Below, piece after piece: positions 15,848-23,926 of a stretch of DNA of 41,653 nucleotides. Origin of the DNA: an uncultured Oscillospiraceae bacterium (GTDB lineage: Bacteria > Bacillota > Clostridia > Oscillospirales > Oscillospiraceae). A program made the position numbers and the translations under genes. The stretch spans positions 1 through 41,653 of the forward strand of contig CAAFMK010000005.1 of NCBI GenBank assembly GCA_900763995.1. Direction: 5' to 3'. How positions within the stretch are numbered: the stretch's first letter is position 1; every line of letters starts with the position of its first letter. The notes below the pieces were generated by a model that had not been told where the DNA came from, ran no database searches, and worked only from the letters and a program-made list of their open reading frames with translations.

Positions 15848-16792
15848 TTATTTCTGGTTTGGAGCAAAGGCCACCACCGTACGGCGGTTGGGCTCCACGC
15901 CAGTGGAATAAGTAGTGATATTGGGATAGTCCTGCAATGCAGTGTGGATCACATGGCGCTCATAGGCATTCATAGGCTCCAGCGCCATATTTTTGCGGTA
16001 CTTGACCACCTTGCCGGCCATCTTCAGGGCCAGCCGCTGGAGGGACTCCTCCCGCTTGGCCCGGTAGCCCTCTGCATCCACATGGATACGCACCCGCTTG
16101 CTCTGGCCCCGGTTGACTGAGTAGCTGGTCAGCTGCTGGATGGCATCCAGGGTCTCACCCCGGCGGCCAATGATGGCACCCAGATCCTGTCCCTGAAGGA
16201 CAACCTTGTAGTTGCCCTCCTCTGTGACAAAAATCTCCGGGGTGGCCTGTACATTGAGGTGCTCCATCAGGCCGGACAAAAAGCTGCGGAGCTGCTCTGC
16301 CTTGGCGTCGTCCTCCCCTGCTGGGGTCAGGTTCTCCACCTTCAAAGGCTGGGGCTGGCTGCCAATGATCAGCTCATCCCCCTCCTGCAAATGGCTTTGT
16401 GCTCTGGGGCGGCGGGGCTGCTCCCGGCGCTCCCGCTTGGGGCGGCTGGCCTTGGGGGCGGACATCCCGGGCTTGGCCGACAGGATGGTCTCCTCCACCA
16501 CAGCCTTGGGGGACTCCTTTTTCTCCTGCACGGGGGCGGGGGCGGGCTGTGTCTTAGGGGCAGGCTCCACGGGGGCCTCCTCCATCACGTCCTTTTTGGG
16601 ACAGGGCTTGCCGTCCTTCTCCTCATAGCTTACACGGACTTTGGCCGGATTGCTTCCAAAGCCCAGAAAGCCGGACTTTGCCCGCTCAATGACCTCAATG
16701 GAGACATCATCCCGCTCAAGCCCCAGCTGGAACAGGGCCGCAGAAATGGCATCCTCCTCAGAACGGCCAGTGGTTTCGATCCATTTCAACAT
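15848..16792 (-). CDS. jag: RNA-binding protein Jag/KhpB (SpoIIIJ-associated)
   Basis: 314 aa. The N-terminal Jag domain (1-56, containing AKSGFLGFGSNPAKVRV) is joined by a long charged Pro/Ala/Lys-rich linker to a type II KH domain (AIIGRRGETLDAIQQL carries the GxxG loop) and a C-terminal R3H domain (YRAKREESLQRLALKMA to AFAPNQK). KhpB with KhpA binds RNA and influences cell elongation and division in Firmicutes. The AAGGAGGG ribosome site overlaps the end of yidC, only 2 nt upstream, so translation is probably coupled. Confidence 0.95.
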   Translation of the reverse strand: MLKWIETTGRSEEDAISAALFQLGLERDDVSIEVIERAKSGFLGFGSNPAKVRVSYEEKDGKPCPKKDVMEEAPVEPAPKTQPAPAPVQEKKESPKAVVEETILSAKPGMSAPKASRPKRERREQPRRPRAQSHLQEGDELIIGSQPQPLKVENLTPAGEDDAKAEQLRSFLSGLMEHLNVQATPEIFVTEEGNYKVVLQGQDLGAIIGRRGETLDAIQQLTSYSVNRGQSKRVRIHVDAEGYRAKREESLQRLALKMAGKVVKYRKNMALEPMNAYERHVIHTALQDYPNITTYSTGVEPNRRTVVAFAPNQK

Positions 16793-16794
16793 CC

Positions 16795-18096
16795 TTAGCC
16801 CTCCTTATTATCAGACTTGGACTCTTTCTTGCCCTTCTTGGCTGCGGCCTCATTTTGTGCCCGAATCAGGTCACTGGGGTCGGTGTACTGGGTCACACCG
16901 CCAAACCGATCGGGAATGTAGGCACGGCCACGAGCGTAGGCACGAATCCCCTCCCGGCTGTCATCACGATTGACCCCTTCCTGATCTGGCTCCTCGCTCT
17001 TTGCCTGGCCGGACTTCTTCTTGCCTTTATTCTTTTTCTCCTCTTCCAGGCGCTTGGCACGCTCTAGCCGTGCCTCCTCCTTGCGGCGCTTCTCCTCTTC
17101 CTTCTCCTCCTGCTCCCGCTTGGCTGCGGCCTCACGGGCGACCTCATAGTCCTTTTTGAGCATCTTGCCGCAGATCACTTCCTGGCCCATGCTCACCACA
17201 TACTGGGCGATCCAGTAGATGGACAGACCGGCGGGCACGGTAAAGCCGATCCACAGGGACATAATGGGCATCATCCAGGTCATCATCTTGTTTGTTGTAT
17301 CCATCTGTGCATTATTTGTCTGCTGATTCATTTGGTTGGTGGCCATAGACACCTTCATGGACAGGAAGGAGACAAATGCAGAAATGAAAGGCAGTACAAA
17401 CAGGCCCACAGCGGCCACACTGATTCCACCCACCCAGAACTTCATGTTGGGCACATTGGCCAGATTCAGGCCAAGGAAATCAAAGTTGAGGACAAACAGG
17501 CCATCGCCCACCCCAGCAAACTTGGCATTCATGGCGCTTTGCAGGGTGGAGAGGTTGCTCTCGTTGATGAGGGAGACCAGATACATCTGGTTATAGGCGC
17601 CGTTCTGGAACAGCTGGTCAATCTTGCCGCTGGCCACCTGCTCCACCAGCTTGTCCATGGCACCCTGGCTCATCCAGCCGTGGGCCACAGCGGCTGTCTG
17701 CCAGTCCAGCTGGTCGGCCAGGAGCTGGATCTGCTCCATGGACAGGTTCATAAAGTAGGTCAGGGGCTCACGAATGATGCTGTACAGCGCGATGAGCACC
17801 ACCATGGGGATGAGTGACCACAAACAGCCCCCCATGGGATTTACCTTTTCCCGCTCATACAGCTTTTGCACCTCCAGGTTGTACCGCTCCCGGTCTTTGC
17901 CGTACTGCCTTTGCAGCTGCTGCATTTTTCCTGAGAGCATACTGGTCTGGATCATACTCTTCTTGGTCTTTAGTGTGACCGGGAAGAGGATCAATTTGAT
18001 GACAATGGCAAACAGAATCAAAGCCAGGCCATAGCTGTTGAAAAACTCATAGAAAAACAACAGCAGCCAGGCAAAGGGTGTTAGAAGAATACCCAC
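16795..18096 (-). CDS. yidC: Membrane protein insertase YidC (SpoIIIJ/OxaA family)
   Basis: 433-aa insertase placing membrane proteins with or without SecYEG. Hydrophobic segments lie at the N-terminus (MGILLTPFAWLLLFFYEFF and LALILFAIVIKLILFPVTL), around residues 90-112 (CLWSLIPMVVLIALYSII) and in two or three later helices. The cytosolic hairpin is Lys/Gln/Arg-rich (TLKTKKSMIQTSMLSGKMQQLQ). No lipobox is seen. The C-terminal 110 residues form a highly charged Glu/Lys/Arg tail, as in YidC proteins that contact ribosomes. The start is GTG after GGAGGT. Confidence 0.95.
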   Translation of the reverse strand: MGILLTPFAWLLLFFYEFFNSYGLALILFAIVIKLILFPVTLKTKKSMIQTSMLSGKMQQLQRQYGKDRERYNLEVQKLYEREKVNPMGGCLWSLIPMVVLIALYSIIREPLTYFMNLSMEQIQLLADQLDWQTAAVAHGWMSQGAMDKLVEQVASGKIDQLFQNGAYNQMYLVSLINESNLSTLQSAMNAKFAGVGDGLFVLNFDFLGLNLANVPNMKFWVGGISVAAVGLFVLPFISAFVSFLSMKVSMATNQMNQQTNNAQMDTTNKMMTWMMPIMSLWIGFTVPAGLSIYWIAQYVVSMGQEVICGKMLKKDYEVAREAAAKREQEEKEEEKRRKEEARLERAKRLEEEKKNKGKKKSGQAKSEEPDQEGVNRDDSREGIRAYARGRAYIPDRFGGVTQYTDPSDLIRAQNEAAAKKGKKESKSDNKEG

Positions 18097-18136
18097 AATG
18101 TTACCTCCGCAATTTCATGGTTTCCCGGCAGAGCGC

Positions 18137-18355
18137 CTATGGTACGGGGTCATATTCCACGCTCTTTTGTCGGTGGAAGGGATGGCAGCGCAGAATCCTG
18201 CGCAACGCCAGCCAGCCCCCCTTGACTGCGCCATATTTTTCCACCGCCTCCAGGGCATAGGCCGAGCAGGTGGGGATGAAACGGCAACAGGGGGGGCGCA
18301 TGGGAGAGATGGTGCGGCGATAAAGCCGGATCAGTGCCACCAGCAGAGTTTTCAC
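18137..18355 (-). CDS. yidD: Membrane protein insertion efficiency factor YidD
   Basis: 72-aa YidD (alpha-hemolysin-like) protein: RLYRRTISPMRPPCCRFIPTCSAYALEAVEKYG is the family signature with its three conserved Cys. It assists YidC-dependent insertion at the inner face of the membrane. The start is GTG and overlaps the rnpA stop by 4 nt (GTGA), showing translational coupling. The position between rnpA and yidC is canonical. Confidence 0.95.
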   Translation of the reverse strand: MKTLLVALIRLYRRTISPMRPPCCRFIPTCSAYALEAVEKYGAVKGGWLALRRILRCHPFHRQKSVEYDPVP

Positions 18356-18705
18356 TTGCTGTCCTCCTTGGACTGGGACAGGTTCAGCTTTCTCATTAGC
18401 TGCATAAAGCTGCGCTCCAACTCGGCATAACGGCCAAAAATGGCCCGGGTCCGAGCCACAACAACAACATCGTACCCTGACAGCAGCTCCTGCTCATGGG
18501 TACGATACAGCTCTCGGATTCTCCGGCGGACAAAATTGCGCTTGACTGCGTTGCCCAGCTTCACCCCAGTGGTGATGCCCAGCCGGCTGTATGGCCGGCC
18601 GGTCTTTCGGCAATAGACAGCAAAGTAGGGCGAGACCGCACTTTTTCCCTTGTGATACAGCCGGCGGAACTCATGATTTTGTTTCAGGGAAACGGTGTGT
18701 TTCAT
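18352..18705 (-). CDS. rnpA: Ribonuclease P protein component
   Basis: 117-aa basic protein subunit of RNase P, which helps the RNA subunit trim tRNA 5' leaders. The RNR-type motif KLGNAVKRNFVRRRIRELYR and the start KHTVSLKQNHEFRRLYHKG are characteristic. The start at 18705 (MKHTV) is chosen because GGGAGGAAAGG lies just upstream; an ATG 7 codons earlier would place that ribosome site inside the gene. It follows rpmH and overlaps yidD by 4 nt. The 193-nt gap to rpmH contains an imperfect hairpin (18736-18762). Confidence 0.95.
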   Translation of the reverse strand: MKHTVSLKQNHEFRRLYHKGKSAVSPYFAVYCRKTGRPYSRLGITTGVKLGNAVKRNFVRRRIRELYRTHEQELLSGYDVVVVARTRAIFGRYAELERSFMQLMRKLNLSQSKEDSK

Positions 18706-18735
18706 GCCTTTCCTCCCAAGCCACATCCTGTTTTT

Positions 18736-18762
18736 GCATATCCAGAAAAAAGCTGCATATGC
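18736..18762. repeat. Imperfect hairpin in the rpmH-rnpA gap
   Basis: GCATATCCAG (18736-18745) pairs with CTGCATATGC (18753-18762) with one mismatch around a 7-nt A-rich loop, T-rich on the coding (-) strand. It could be a processing or attenuation signal that sets rpmH and rnpA levels apart; untested. Confidence 0.4.
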
Positions 18763-18898
18763 ACAGATAGGGCGGGGGAATTTCTCCCACGCCCCTTTTG
18801 CGCGATCTATATCAATTGTGTCCTCTTACCGCATCTCATACTGAGATCGGTCCTATCTGCCTCACAACTGAACTGGGCGAACCCTCGCCCACTCTCCA

Positions 18899-19033
18899 TC
18901 AGTGAGTCAGACGGGCGCGGCCCTTTGCACGGCGGCGGGCCAACACCTTGCGGCCGTTACGGGTGGCCATACGCTTGCGGAAGCCGTGCTCCTTGGAACG
19001 CTGGCGCTTCTTGGGCTGATAGGTACGAAGCAT
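18899..19033 (-). CDS. rpmH: Ribosomal protein bL34
   Basis: 44-aa very basic protein: MLRTYQPKKRQRSKEHGFRK, then RMATRNGRKVLARRRAKGRA. This is the universal bL34 sequence of the 50S subunit. The start follows GGAGGTG; a longer reading frame upstream has no support. It is the first gene of the - strand rpmH-rnpA-yidD-yidC-jag operon, divergent from dnaA as in most Firmicutes, with a long structured leader (19034-19173). Confidence 0.97.
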   Translation of the reverse strand: MLRTYQPKKRQRSKEHGFRKRMATRNGRKVLARRRAKGRARLTH

Positions 19034-19082
19034 GGGGGACACCTCCTCATTTGATTTCAAGCCGGCTTTCCCGGCCCAACAA

Positions 19083-19160
19083 CAGCTCCTTTGGAGCTGC
19101 GGTCTACTGATTTTCACCCCGGCTGGGGTGTTGTCCTCTCAGGTGCAGAGTTTCCTGCAC
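19083..19160 (-). promoter_or_regulatory. Structured rpmH leader: three tandem hairpins
   Basis: In + coordinates: CAGCTCC/GGAGCTG (19083-19099, 3-nt loop), CACCCC/GGGGTG (19115-19130, 4-nt loop) and GTGCAG/CTGCAC (19144-19160). All lie between the rpmH promoter and its start codon, so they would fold in the 5' UTR. No known riboswitch class is recognised. Confidence 0.5.
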
Positions 19161-19179
19161 TCTAAAAGATACGCCCATT

Positions 19180-19209
19180 ATTATAGCGGATAATGCCACC
19201 TCATGTCAA
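19180..19209 (-). promoter_or_regulatory. Promoter of the rpmH operon
   Basis: On the - strand TTGACA (19209-19204), 18-nt spacer, TATAAT (19185-19180): both hexamers perfect. Confidence 0.85.
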
Positions 19210-19334
19210 CCATCTTTTTTCATACCTTAGGGGGTTCTGCCCTGTACAGCCCCTCCTGCACCCCTTTTTTTGCCTTTCCCGGCCCACGCAGCTGGCCACC
19301 CATACATTATAATAAATAAAAATGTGCGAAATCC

Positions 19335-19363
19335 TTGCGGTCACTTCCCAATTTTGATATAAT
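19335..19363 (+). promoter_or_regulatory. Promoter of dnaA
   Basis: TTGCGG (19335-19340), 17-nt spacer, perfect TATAAT (19358-19363). The predicted start falls inside a dyad ACCGT-GT-ACGGT (19364-19375) that could be an operator. Confidence 0.75.
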
Positions 19364-19398
19364 ACCGTGTACGGTTTTTTCCTTTTTTCGCTGTCCAC

Positions 19399-19426
19399 CG
19401 CCTTCTCCGCTCGATTGGAGAAGGCG
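19399..19426 (+). promoter_or_regulatory. Hairpin in the dnaA 5' UTR
   Basis: CGCCTTCTCC (19399-19408) pairs perfectly with GGAGAAGGCG (19417-19426) over an 8-nt loop, 62 nt before the dnaA start. No T-tract follows, so it is not an obvious terminator. I see no gene and no good DnaA box in the rest of 19034-19488. Confidence 0.5.
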
Positions 19427-19488
19427 CTTTGAAAGTTTATACCCCGCCCAGCACTCAGCGGCGTGGGAATCCCAAAGGAGGTCAGTTC

Positions 19489-20808
19489 ATGAACCCCACA
19501 GCGGAAGTGTGGGATAAGGTCGTCTCCCTCATGCGCAATGAGATGACCGAAACCACCATTAACACCTGGTTTGATGACACCACTGCCGTCTCTCTGGACG
19601 AAACCACCCTTACCATCTACTCCCCCACCCGTTTTAAGCGGGACATCATTGCCACCCGCTACCTCCCCGCCATCCAAAAGGCCCTCCATGAGCTGTTTTC
19701 CGCAGAGTTTCAGGTCACAGTTCTCACCGAGGATGAGCTGGTGGAGAAGGCCGAGCCGGTCACCAAGCACAGTGACTTTCTCCCCGGCACTGAGGAATAC
19801 ACATTTGAGCGCTTCGTGGTGGGCTCCTCCAATAAATTTGCCCATGCCGCTGCCCGAGCTGTGGCCGACAACCCCGGTCACAGCTATAATCCTTTGTTCA
19901 TCTACGGGGAATCGGGCCTGGGCAAGACCCACCTTCTGTACGCCATTGCCCACACCATCCACGACCGGCACCCGGAGTATAAGGTGGTCTATATCAAGGG
20001 CGACACCTTCACCAACGAGCTGATCCACGCCATCCGCGAAGGGCGCAACCAGGAATTTCGGGAGAAGTACCGGGGCGCCGACATCTTCCTGATGGACGAT
20101 GTGCAGTTCATTGCTGGCCGTGACTCCACCCAGGAGGAGATGTTTCACACCTTCAATACCCTCTATGAGCTGAAAAAGCAGATCGTCTTTACTTCCGACC
20201 GCCCCCCAAAGGAGATGCTCCGGTTGGAGGATCGTCTGAAAACCAGATTTGAGTGGGGCCTGCTGGCCGACATACAGCGCCCGGACTACGAGACCCGGAT
20301 GGCCATCATCAAAAACAAGGCCATCCGGATGGGCATGGAGCTGCCCGACTTCCTCATTCAGCTCATTGCAGAAAACATCACTGCCAATGTCCGGCAGCTG
20401 GAGGGCACGGTGAACAAGATCATGGCCTATCAGGATCTGATCGGAGACTCTCTGGACAAAACCACTGTCATTCGGGCGGTCAAAGATATTTTTAAAGAAA
20501 AGTCGGATATTTTGCCCACCGCAGAGGTTATCATTGATGAGGTATGTAAATTCTATAACATTGAGCCGGCCACCCTCCGGGGCCAGGGCCGCTCCAAGGA
20601 CATCTCTCTGGCCAGACAGATCGCCATGTACCTCATCCGCCAGATGGTGGGCACCTCTTTGAAGGACATCGGCCGGGAATTTGACAACCGGGATCACAGT
20701 ACAGTGCTCAACTCCCTGTCCCGGGTGGAGGGCCTGGTGAAGAACGACCCCGAGAAAGCAGAGATCATCAAGGACATCACCACCAACATCAATAACCGCT
20801 ATGAGTAG
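19489..20808 (+). CDS. dnaA: Chromosomal replication initiator DnaA
   Basis: 439-aa AAA+ initiator. Domain I (about 1-80, WDKVVSLMRNEMTETTINTWF) contacts helicase-loading partners; domain III has Walker A GESGLGKT at 140-147 and Walker B IFLMDD at 199-204; domain IV ends with FDNRDHSTVLNSL, the DnaA-box-recognition signature. It binds the boxes just downstream and opens oriC. The start at 19489 follows AAAGGAGGT; an in-frame ATG 20 codons upstream overlaps a leader hairpin and has no ribosome site. It is transcribed rightward with dnaN, the conserved origin arrangement. Confidence 0.98.
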   Translation: MNPTAEVWDKVVSLMRNEMTETTINTWFDDTTAVSLDETTLTIYSPTRFKRDIIATRYLPAIQKALHELFSAEFQVTVLTEDELVEKAEPVTKHSDFLPGTEEYTFERFVVGSSNKFAHAAARAVADNPGHSYNPLFIYGESGLGKTHLLYAIAHTIHDRHPEYKVVYIKGDTFTNELIHAIREGRNQEFREKYRGADIFLMDDVQFIAGRDSTQEEMFHTFNTLYELKKQIVFTSDRPPKEMLRLEDRLKTRFEWGLLADIQRPDYETRMAIIKNKAIRMGMELPDFLIQLIAENITANVRQLEGTVNKIMAYQDLIGDSLDKTTVIRAVKDIFKEKSDILPTAEVIIDEVCKFYNIEPATLRGQGRSKDISLARQIAMYLIRQMVGTSLKDIGREFDNRDHSTVLNSLSRVEGLVKNDPEKAEIIKDITTNINNRYE

Positions 20809-20827
20809 CTATCCCTTGTCCCCCAGA

Positions 20828-20974
20828 TTCTCCACAGAAAATGTGGAATGTTTGGGGGAAAATGTGGACAATTTCCCCCTTTCCACATTTCGCCCTAATT
20901 CCATCTCTTTTTCCCCACACCCCCTGTGGAGCCGCTTTCCCTACTCTCCCATAGCATACAGCCATTTTTCCACA
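20828..20974. other. oriC: oriC: DnaA-box cluster between dnaA and dnaN
   Basis: Seven DnaA-box-like 9-mers in 147 bp: TTCTCCACA (20828), TGTGGAATG (20842), TGTGGACAA (20863), CTTTCCACA (20879), TTCCCCACA (20911), TGTGGAGCC (20925) and TTTTCCACA (20966). None equals TTATCCACA; three differ at one position. They lie in both orientations. No comparable cluster is visible upstream of dnaA, so the origin looks single-part rather than split as in Bacillus. Confidence 0.85.
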
Positions 20975-21010
20975 TAAATTTCCCCTACTGACTACTATTA
21001 CGAACTATAT
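20966..21010 (+). other. Origin unwinding element with DnaA-trio-like repeats
   Basis: TTTTCCACA (20966-20974) is followed by a short AT stretch, CCCC, then CTACTG-A-CTACTATTA (20985-21000) and an AT-rich end. This matches the Bacillus basal unwinding order: DnaA box, GC-rich cluster, DnaA-trios (3'-GAT type on the complementary strand), AT-rich melt site. Confidence 0.7.
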
Positions 21011-21056
21011 CCTCTCCTTTCCTAAGAGACGGAGAGAAAAAACTGGAGGACTCACC

Positions 21057-22163
21057 ATGAAATTTTCCTGTGAAAAGGCCTTGCTGTCCCATGCAGTAAC
21101 GGTTTCCTCACGCGCAGTATCAGCCAAAAGCTCCATTCCAGCCATGGAGGGGATCCTGATTGAGGCAGGCGAGCAGCTGCGACTCACCGGCTACAATCTG
21201 GAGACAGGTATTCAAACAACAGTTCCAGCAGAGATCCAGGAAAAAGGGGTGCTCGTCCTGTCCGCCCGTCTGTTTGGAGAGATCGTGCGAAAGCTCCCGG
21301 ATGACATGGTGGTACTCTCCTCACAGGGCTATACAGTTAACATCAGATGTGGAATGTCAGAGTTCAATATTTTAGCCATGGACTCTGAGGAATTTCCTGA
21401 GCTGCCCACTGTGGATCAGCAAAATTCCCTTACCCTGGCCCGGCCCGTGCTGCGCTCCATGATCGCCCAGACCCTGTTTGCCGTCAGTGACAACGAGAGT
21501 CGGCCTGTCCACACCGGCTCCCTCTTTGAAGTGGAGGGAGATGGACTGACGGTGGTATCTGTAGACGGCTACCGCCTGGCCCTGCGCCGGGAGAAGGTGC
21601 AGGAGAAGCGGGGGGCGGAGGCCTTCTCCTTTGTGGTGCCCGGTTCGGCCCTCAATGAGGTGGAGAAGATCTGCGCTGGAGAGGATGGGGTCACCATCAT
21701 TCAGGGTACCAGGCACATCCTGTTTCGCATTGGGGATACCACGCTGGTGTGCCGCCGGCTGGAGGGGGAATTTTTACCCTATCGCAACGCCATCCCTCAA
21801 AACAATACCATCAAGATCCAGGTGGAGACCCGCGCCCTGCTGACCTCCATCGACCGTGTCTCTCTCATTATCAGCGAAAAGCTCAAATCCCCGCTGCGCT
21901 GTGTCTTTCAGGACGGGGTGGTGTCCATCACCACCAAGACCGCTCTGGGGGATGCGGTAGACCAGTGCACCATCACAGGGGACGGACAGGGGCTGGAGGT
22001 CGGCTTTAACAACAAATATCTGATGGATGCCCTGAAGGCGGCGCCCGCTGACCAGCTGCGCATGGAGTTTACCTCCGGCGTGGCGCCCTGTGTCATCCTG
22101 CCTGCTGAGGGGGAGGAAAACTTTGTCTATATGGTGCTGCCCGTGCGGTTGAAGGCCAACTGA
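21057..22163 (+). CDS. dnaN: DNA polymerase III beta sliding clamp
   Basis: 368-aa DnaN with three clamp subdomains. Typical features are the start MKFSCEKALLSHAVTVSSRAVSAKSSIPAMEGI, the mid-protein RSMIAQTLFAVSDNESRPV and the C-terminal MLPVRL, part of the pocket that binds polymerase and other clamp partners. The ring gives the replicative polymerase processivity. GGAGG lies 10 nt before the ATG. It is separated from dnaA by the 248-bp origin, and yaaA, recF and remB follow closely, probably as one operon. Confidence 0.97.
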   Translation: MKFSCEKALLSHAVTVSSRAVSAKSSIPAMEGILIEAGEQLRLTGYNLETGIQTTVPAEIQEKGVLVLSARLFGEIVRKLPDDMVVLSSQGYTVNIRCGMSEFNILAMDSEEFPELPTVDQQNSLTLARPVLRSMIAQTLFAVSDNESRPVHTGSLFEVEGDGLTVVSVDGYRLALRREKVQEKRGAEAFSFVVPGSALNEVEKICAGEDGVTIIQGTRHILFRIGDTTLVCRRLEGEFLPYRNAIPQNNTIKIQVETRALLTSIDRVSLIISEKLKSPLRCVFQDGVVSITTKTALGDAVDQCTITGDGQGLEVGFNNKYLMDALKAAPADQLRMEFTSGVAPCVILPAEGEENFVYMVLPVRLKAN

Positions 22164-22229
22164 TCACAGCATCACCCCACAACGATGATGAAACAGCCGC
22201 CAAAACAGACGGCAGTAAATGAGGTTTTT

Positions 22230-22445
22230 ATGGACTCTTACGAGATCAAGATCAGAACAGAATTTATCAAGCTCCAAGACCTGCTGAAATTTGCAGGTAC
22301 GGTGGAGACTGGCGGAGATGCCAAGCGGATCATTCAGGAGGGCCGGGTCTGGGTCAATGGTGAGGTGTGCACCATGCGGGGCAAAAAAATGCGCCCCGAT
22401 GACCGGGCGGTCATTGACCAGGAGACGGAACTGGTGGTCAAATGA
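22230..22445 (+). CDS. yaaA: S4-domain RNA-binding protein (YaaA/RlbA)
   Basis: 71-aa small S4 protein. FIKLQDLLKFAGTVETGGDAKRIIQEGRVWVNGEVCTMRGKKMR is the S4 RNA-binding fold, as in Bacillus YaaA (RlbA), linked to 50S ribosome maturation. The start at 22230 (MDSYEIKI) follows GAGG; a start 15 codons earlier is possible but poorly supported. The stop overlaps the recF start (ATGA), so the two are translationally coupled. The position dnaN-yaaA-recF is canonical. Confidence 0.92.
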   Translation: MDSYEIKIRTEFIKLQDLLKFAGTVETGGDAKRIIQEGRVWVNGEVCTMRGKKMRPDDRAVIDQETELVVK

Positions 22446-23545
22446 TCATCAAAGCCTTAGCGCTGGACTGTTTTCGCAACTATCCCCACCTGAAAGCCAC
22501 CTTTGACCCGGGGGTGAACCTGATTTACGGGGACAACGCCCAGGGAAAGACCAACCTGCTGGAGGCCGTCTCCTATCTGTCAGTGGCCCGTTCCCATCGG
22601 GCCAGGTATGACCGGGAAATGATTATGCTGGATCAGGATTCAGCATCCATCAAAGGGGTGGTGGAGAGCCGGAAACGGGAATTCAATCTGGAGGCCAGGC
22701 TCTTTCGGGGCAGAGGGCGCCAGCTTTTTTCCAACGGTGTGAAGCTGAAAACCGCCGGGGATCTGGCAGGTATTTTGACCACGGTGCTCTTTTGTCCGGA
22801 GGATCTGTCCCTGATCCGGGCGGGAGGGGCAGAGCGGCGCCGCTTTCTGGACGGCGCCATCAGTCAGATTCGGCCCAGATATGCCAAGGCCCTGGGGGAG
22901 TACCACCGCCTGTATGAGCACAAGACCCGGATTTTGCGGGACTGGCCGGAAAATCCCTCCCTTTTGTCCACCTTGGACGACTTTGACCTGCGCATGGCCC
23001 AGACGGGCGCCATTCTCATCCACTACCGGGCCCACTTTATCCGGCGCCTGATGAACCACGCCCCCGCCATTCATCTGGATTTTTCCGGCGGGCGGGAAAA
23101 GATGGAGCTCAGCTACAGCACCGTCTCCACCGTGACGGCACCCATGGCCCACCCCAGAGAGATCCTGCCCCAGCTGCTGGAGCATCAGCGCACCCACCAC
23201 CAGGCGGAGCTGGACAGCCGACAGTGCCTGTCCGGCCCCCACAAGGACGATCTGGTGGTCTGTGTGGGGGGACAGCCCGCCAAGACCTACGCCTCCCAGG
23301 GGCAGGTGCGCACAGCGGCCCTGTCCTTGAAGCTGGCCCAGCGGGAGATCTTTCAGGAGGAGACAGGGGCGTGGCCCGTCTTGCTGCTGGACGATGTGCT
23401 CTCTGAGCTGGACGCCAAGCGCCAGGCCTTTATTCTCAACCGCATTCGGGGTGGGCAGGTGTTCATCACCTGCTGTGAGGAGGAGAAGCTGGAGGGGCTG
23501 GAGACGGGAAAGACCTTTCACATCCAGTCAGGCACCCTGATCTGA
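22442..23545 (+). CDS. recF: Recombination mediator RecF
   Basis: 367-aa SMC-like ATPase. Walker A GDNAQGKT lies at 30-37; the ABC signature region appears as CLSGPHKDDL, and Walker B as VLLLDDVLSELD near residue 315. RecF with RecO and RecR loads RecA on gapped DNA at stalled forks. It overlaps yaaA by 4 nt and is followed 13 nt later by remB, so it belongs to the dnaN transcript. Confidence 0.96.
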   Translation: MIIKALALDCFRNYPHLKATFDPGVNLIYGDNAQGKTNLLEAVSYLSVARSHRARYDREMIMLDQDSASIKGVVESRKREFNLEARLFRGRGRQLFSNGVKLKTAGDLAGILTTVLFCPEDLSLIRAGGAERRRFLDGAISQIRPRYAKALGEYHRLYEHKTRILRDWPENPSLLSTLDDFDLRMAQTGAILIHYRAHFIRRLMNHAPAIHLDFSGGREKMELSYSTVSTVTAPMAHPREILPQLLEHQRTHHQAELDSRQCLSGPHKDDLVVCVGGQPAKTYASQGQVRTAALSLKLAQREIFQEETGAWPVLLLDDVLSELDAKRQAFILNRIRGGQVFITCCEEEKLEGLETGKTFHIQSGTLI

Positions 23546-23558
23546 GAGGAGCTTATCT

Positions 23559-23822
23559 ATGTATCTGCATCTGGGCCAGTCCACAGTGGTCTCCCACCGG
23601 GAGATCCTGGCCATCTGTGATCTGGATAATGCCAGCTGGGCCTATAAGACCCGGGAATTTCTGGAACGGGCCGAACAGGAGGGGCGGGCGGTCTGGCTGA
23701 CCAGTGACCTGCCCAGATCCTTTATTCTGGTGGACGCAGGGACACAGGCCCCAAAAGTCTACATCTCCCCCCTGTCCTCTGCCACCCTTCGAAAACGGGC
23801 AGAAAATGACTATATCGAGTGA
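23559..23822 (+). CDS. remB: DUF370 family protein (RemB/YaaB-like)
   Basis: 87-aa protein with the DUF370 signature: MYLHLGQSTVVSHREILAICDLDNAS at the N-terminus and SDLPRSFILVDAG in the middle. RemA and RemB relatives are DNA-binding regulators of matrix genes in Bacillus; the copy between recF and gyrB is usually called RemB/YaaB. Its role in Clostridia is not established. AGAGGAG precedes the ATG. Confidence 0.88.
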   Translation: MYLHLGQSTVVSHREILAICDLDNASWAYKTREFLERAEQEGRAVWLTSDLPRSFILVDAGTQAPKVYISPLSSATLRKRAENDYIE

Positions 23823-23842
23823 TTTACCCATAAAAACAGCGA

Positions 23843-23897
23843 AGAATTGAGAATGGAGAGGTAAGAAACACCTTCTTTCCCCTCCCCTCTCAATTCT
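23843..23897. repeat. Imperfect inverted repeat before gyrB
   Basis: AGAATTGAG (23843-23851) and CTCAATTCT (23889-23897) form a 9-bp outer stem; the purine-rich and pyrimidine-rich sequence inside (GGAGAGG against CCTCCCC) can extend it. It lies in the remB-gyrB gap and may be an RNA hairpin or a relic of a small repeat. Confidence 0.45.
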
Positions 23898-23926
23898 CCC
23901 ATGACACTGAAAACCGGAGGTATACT

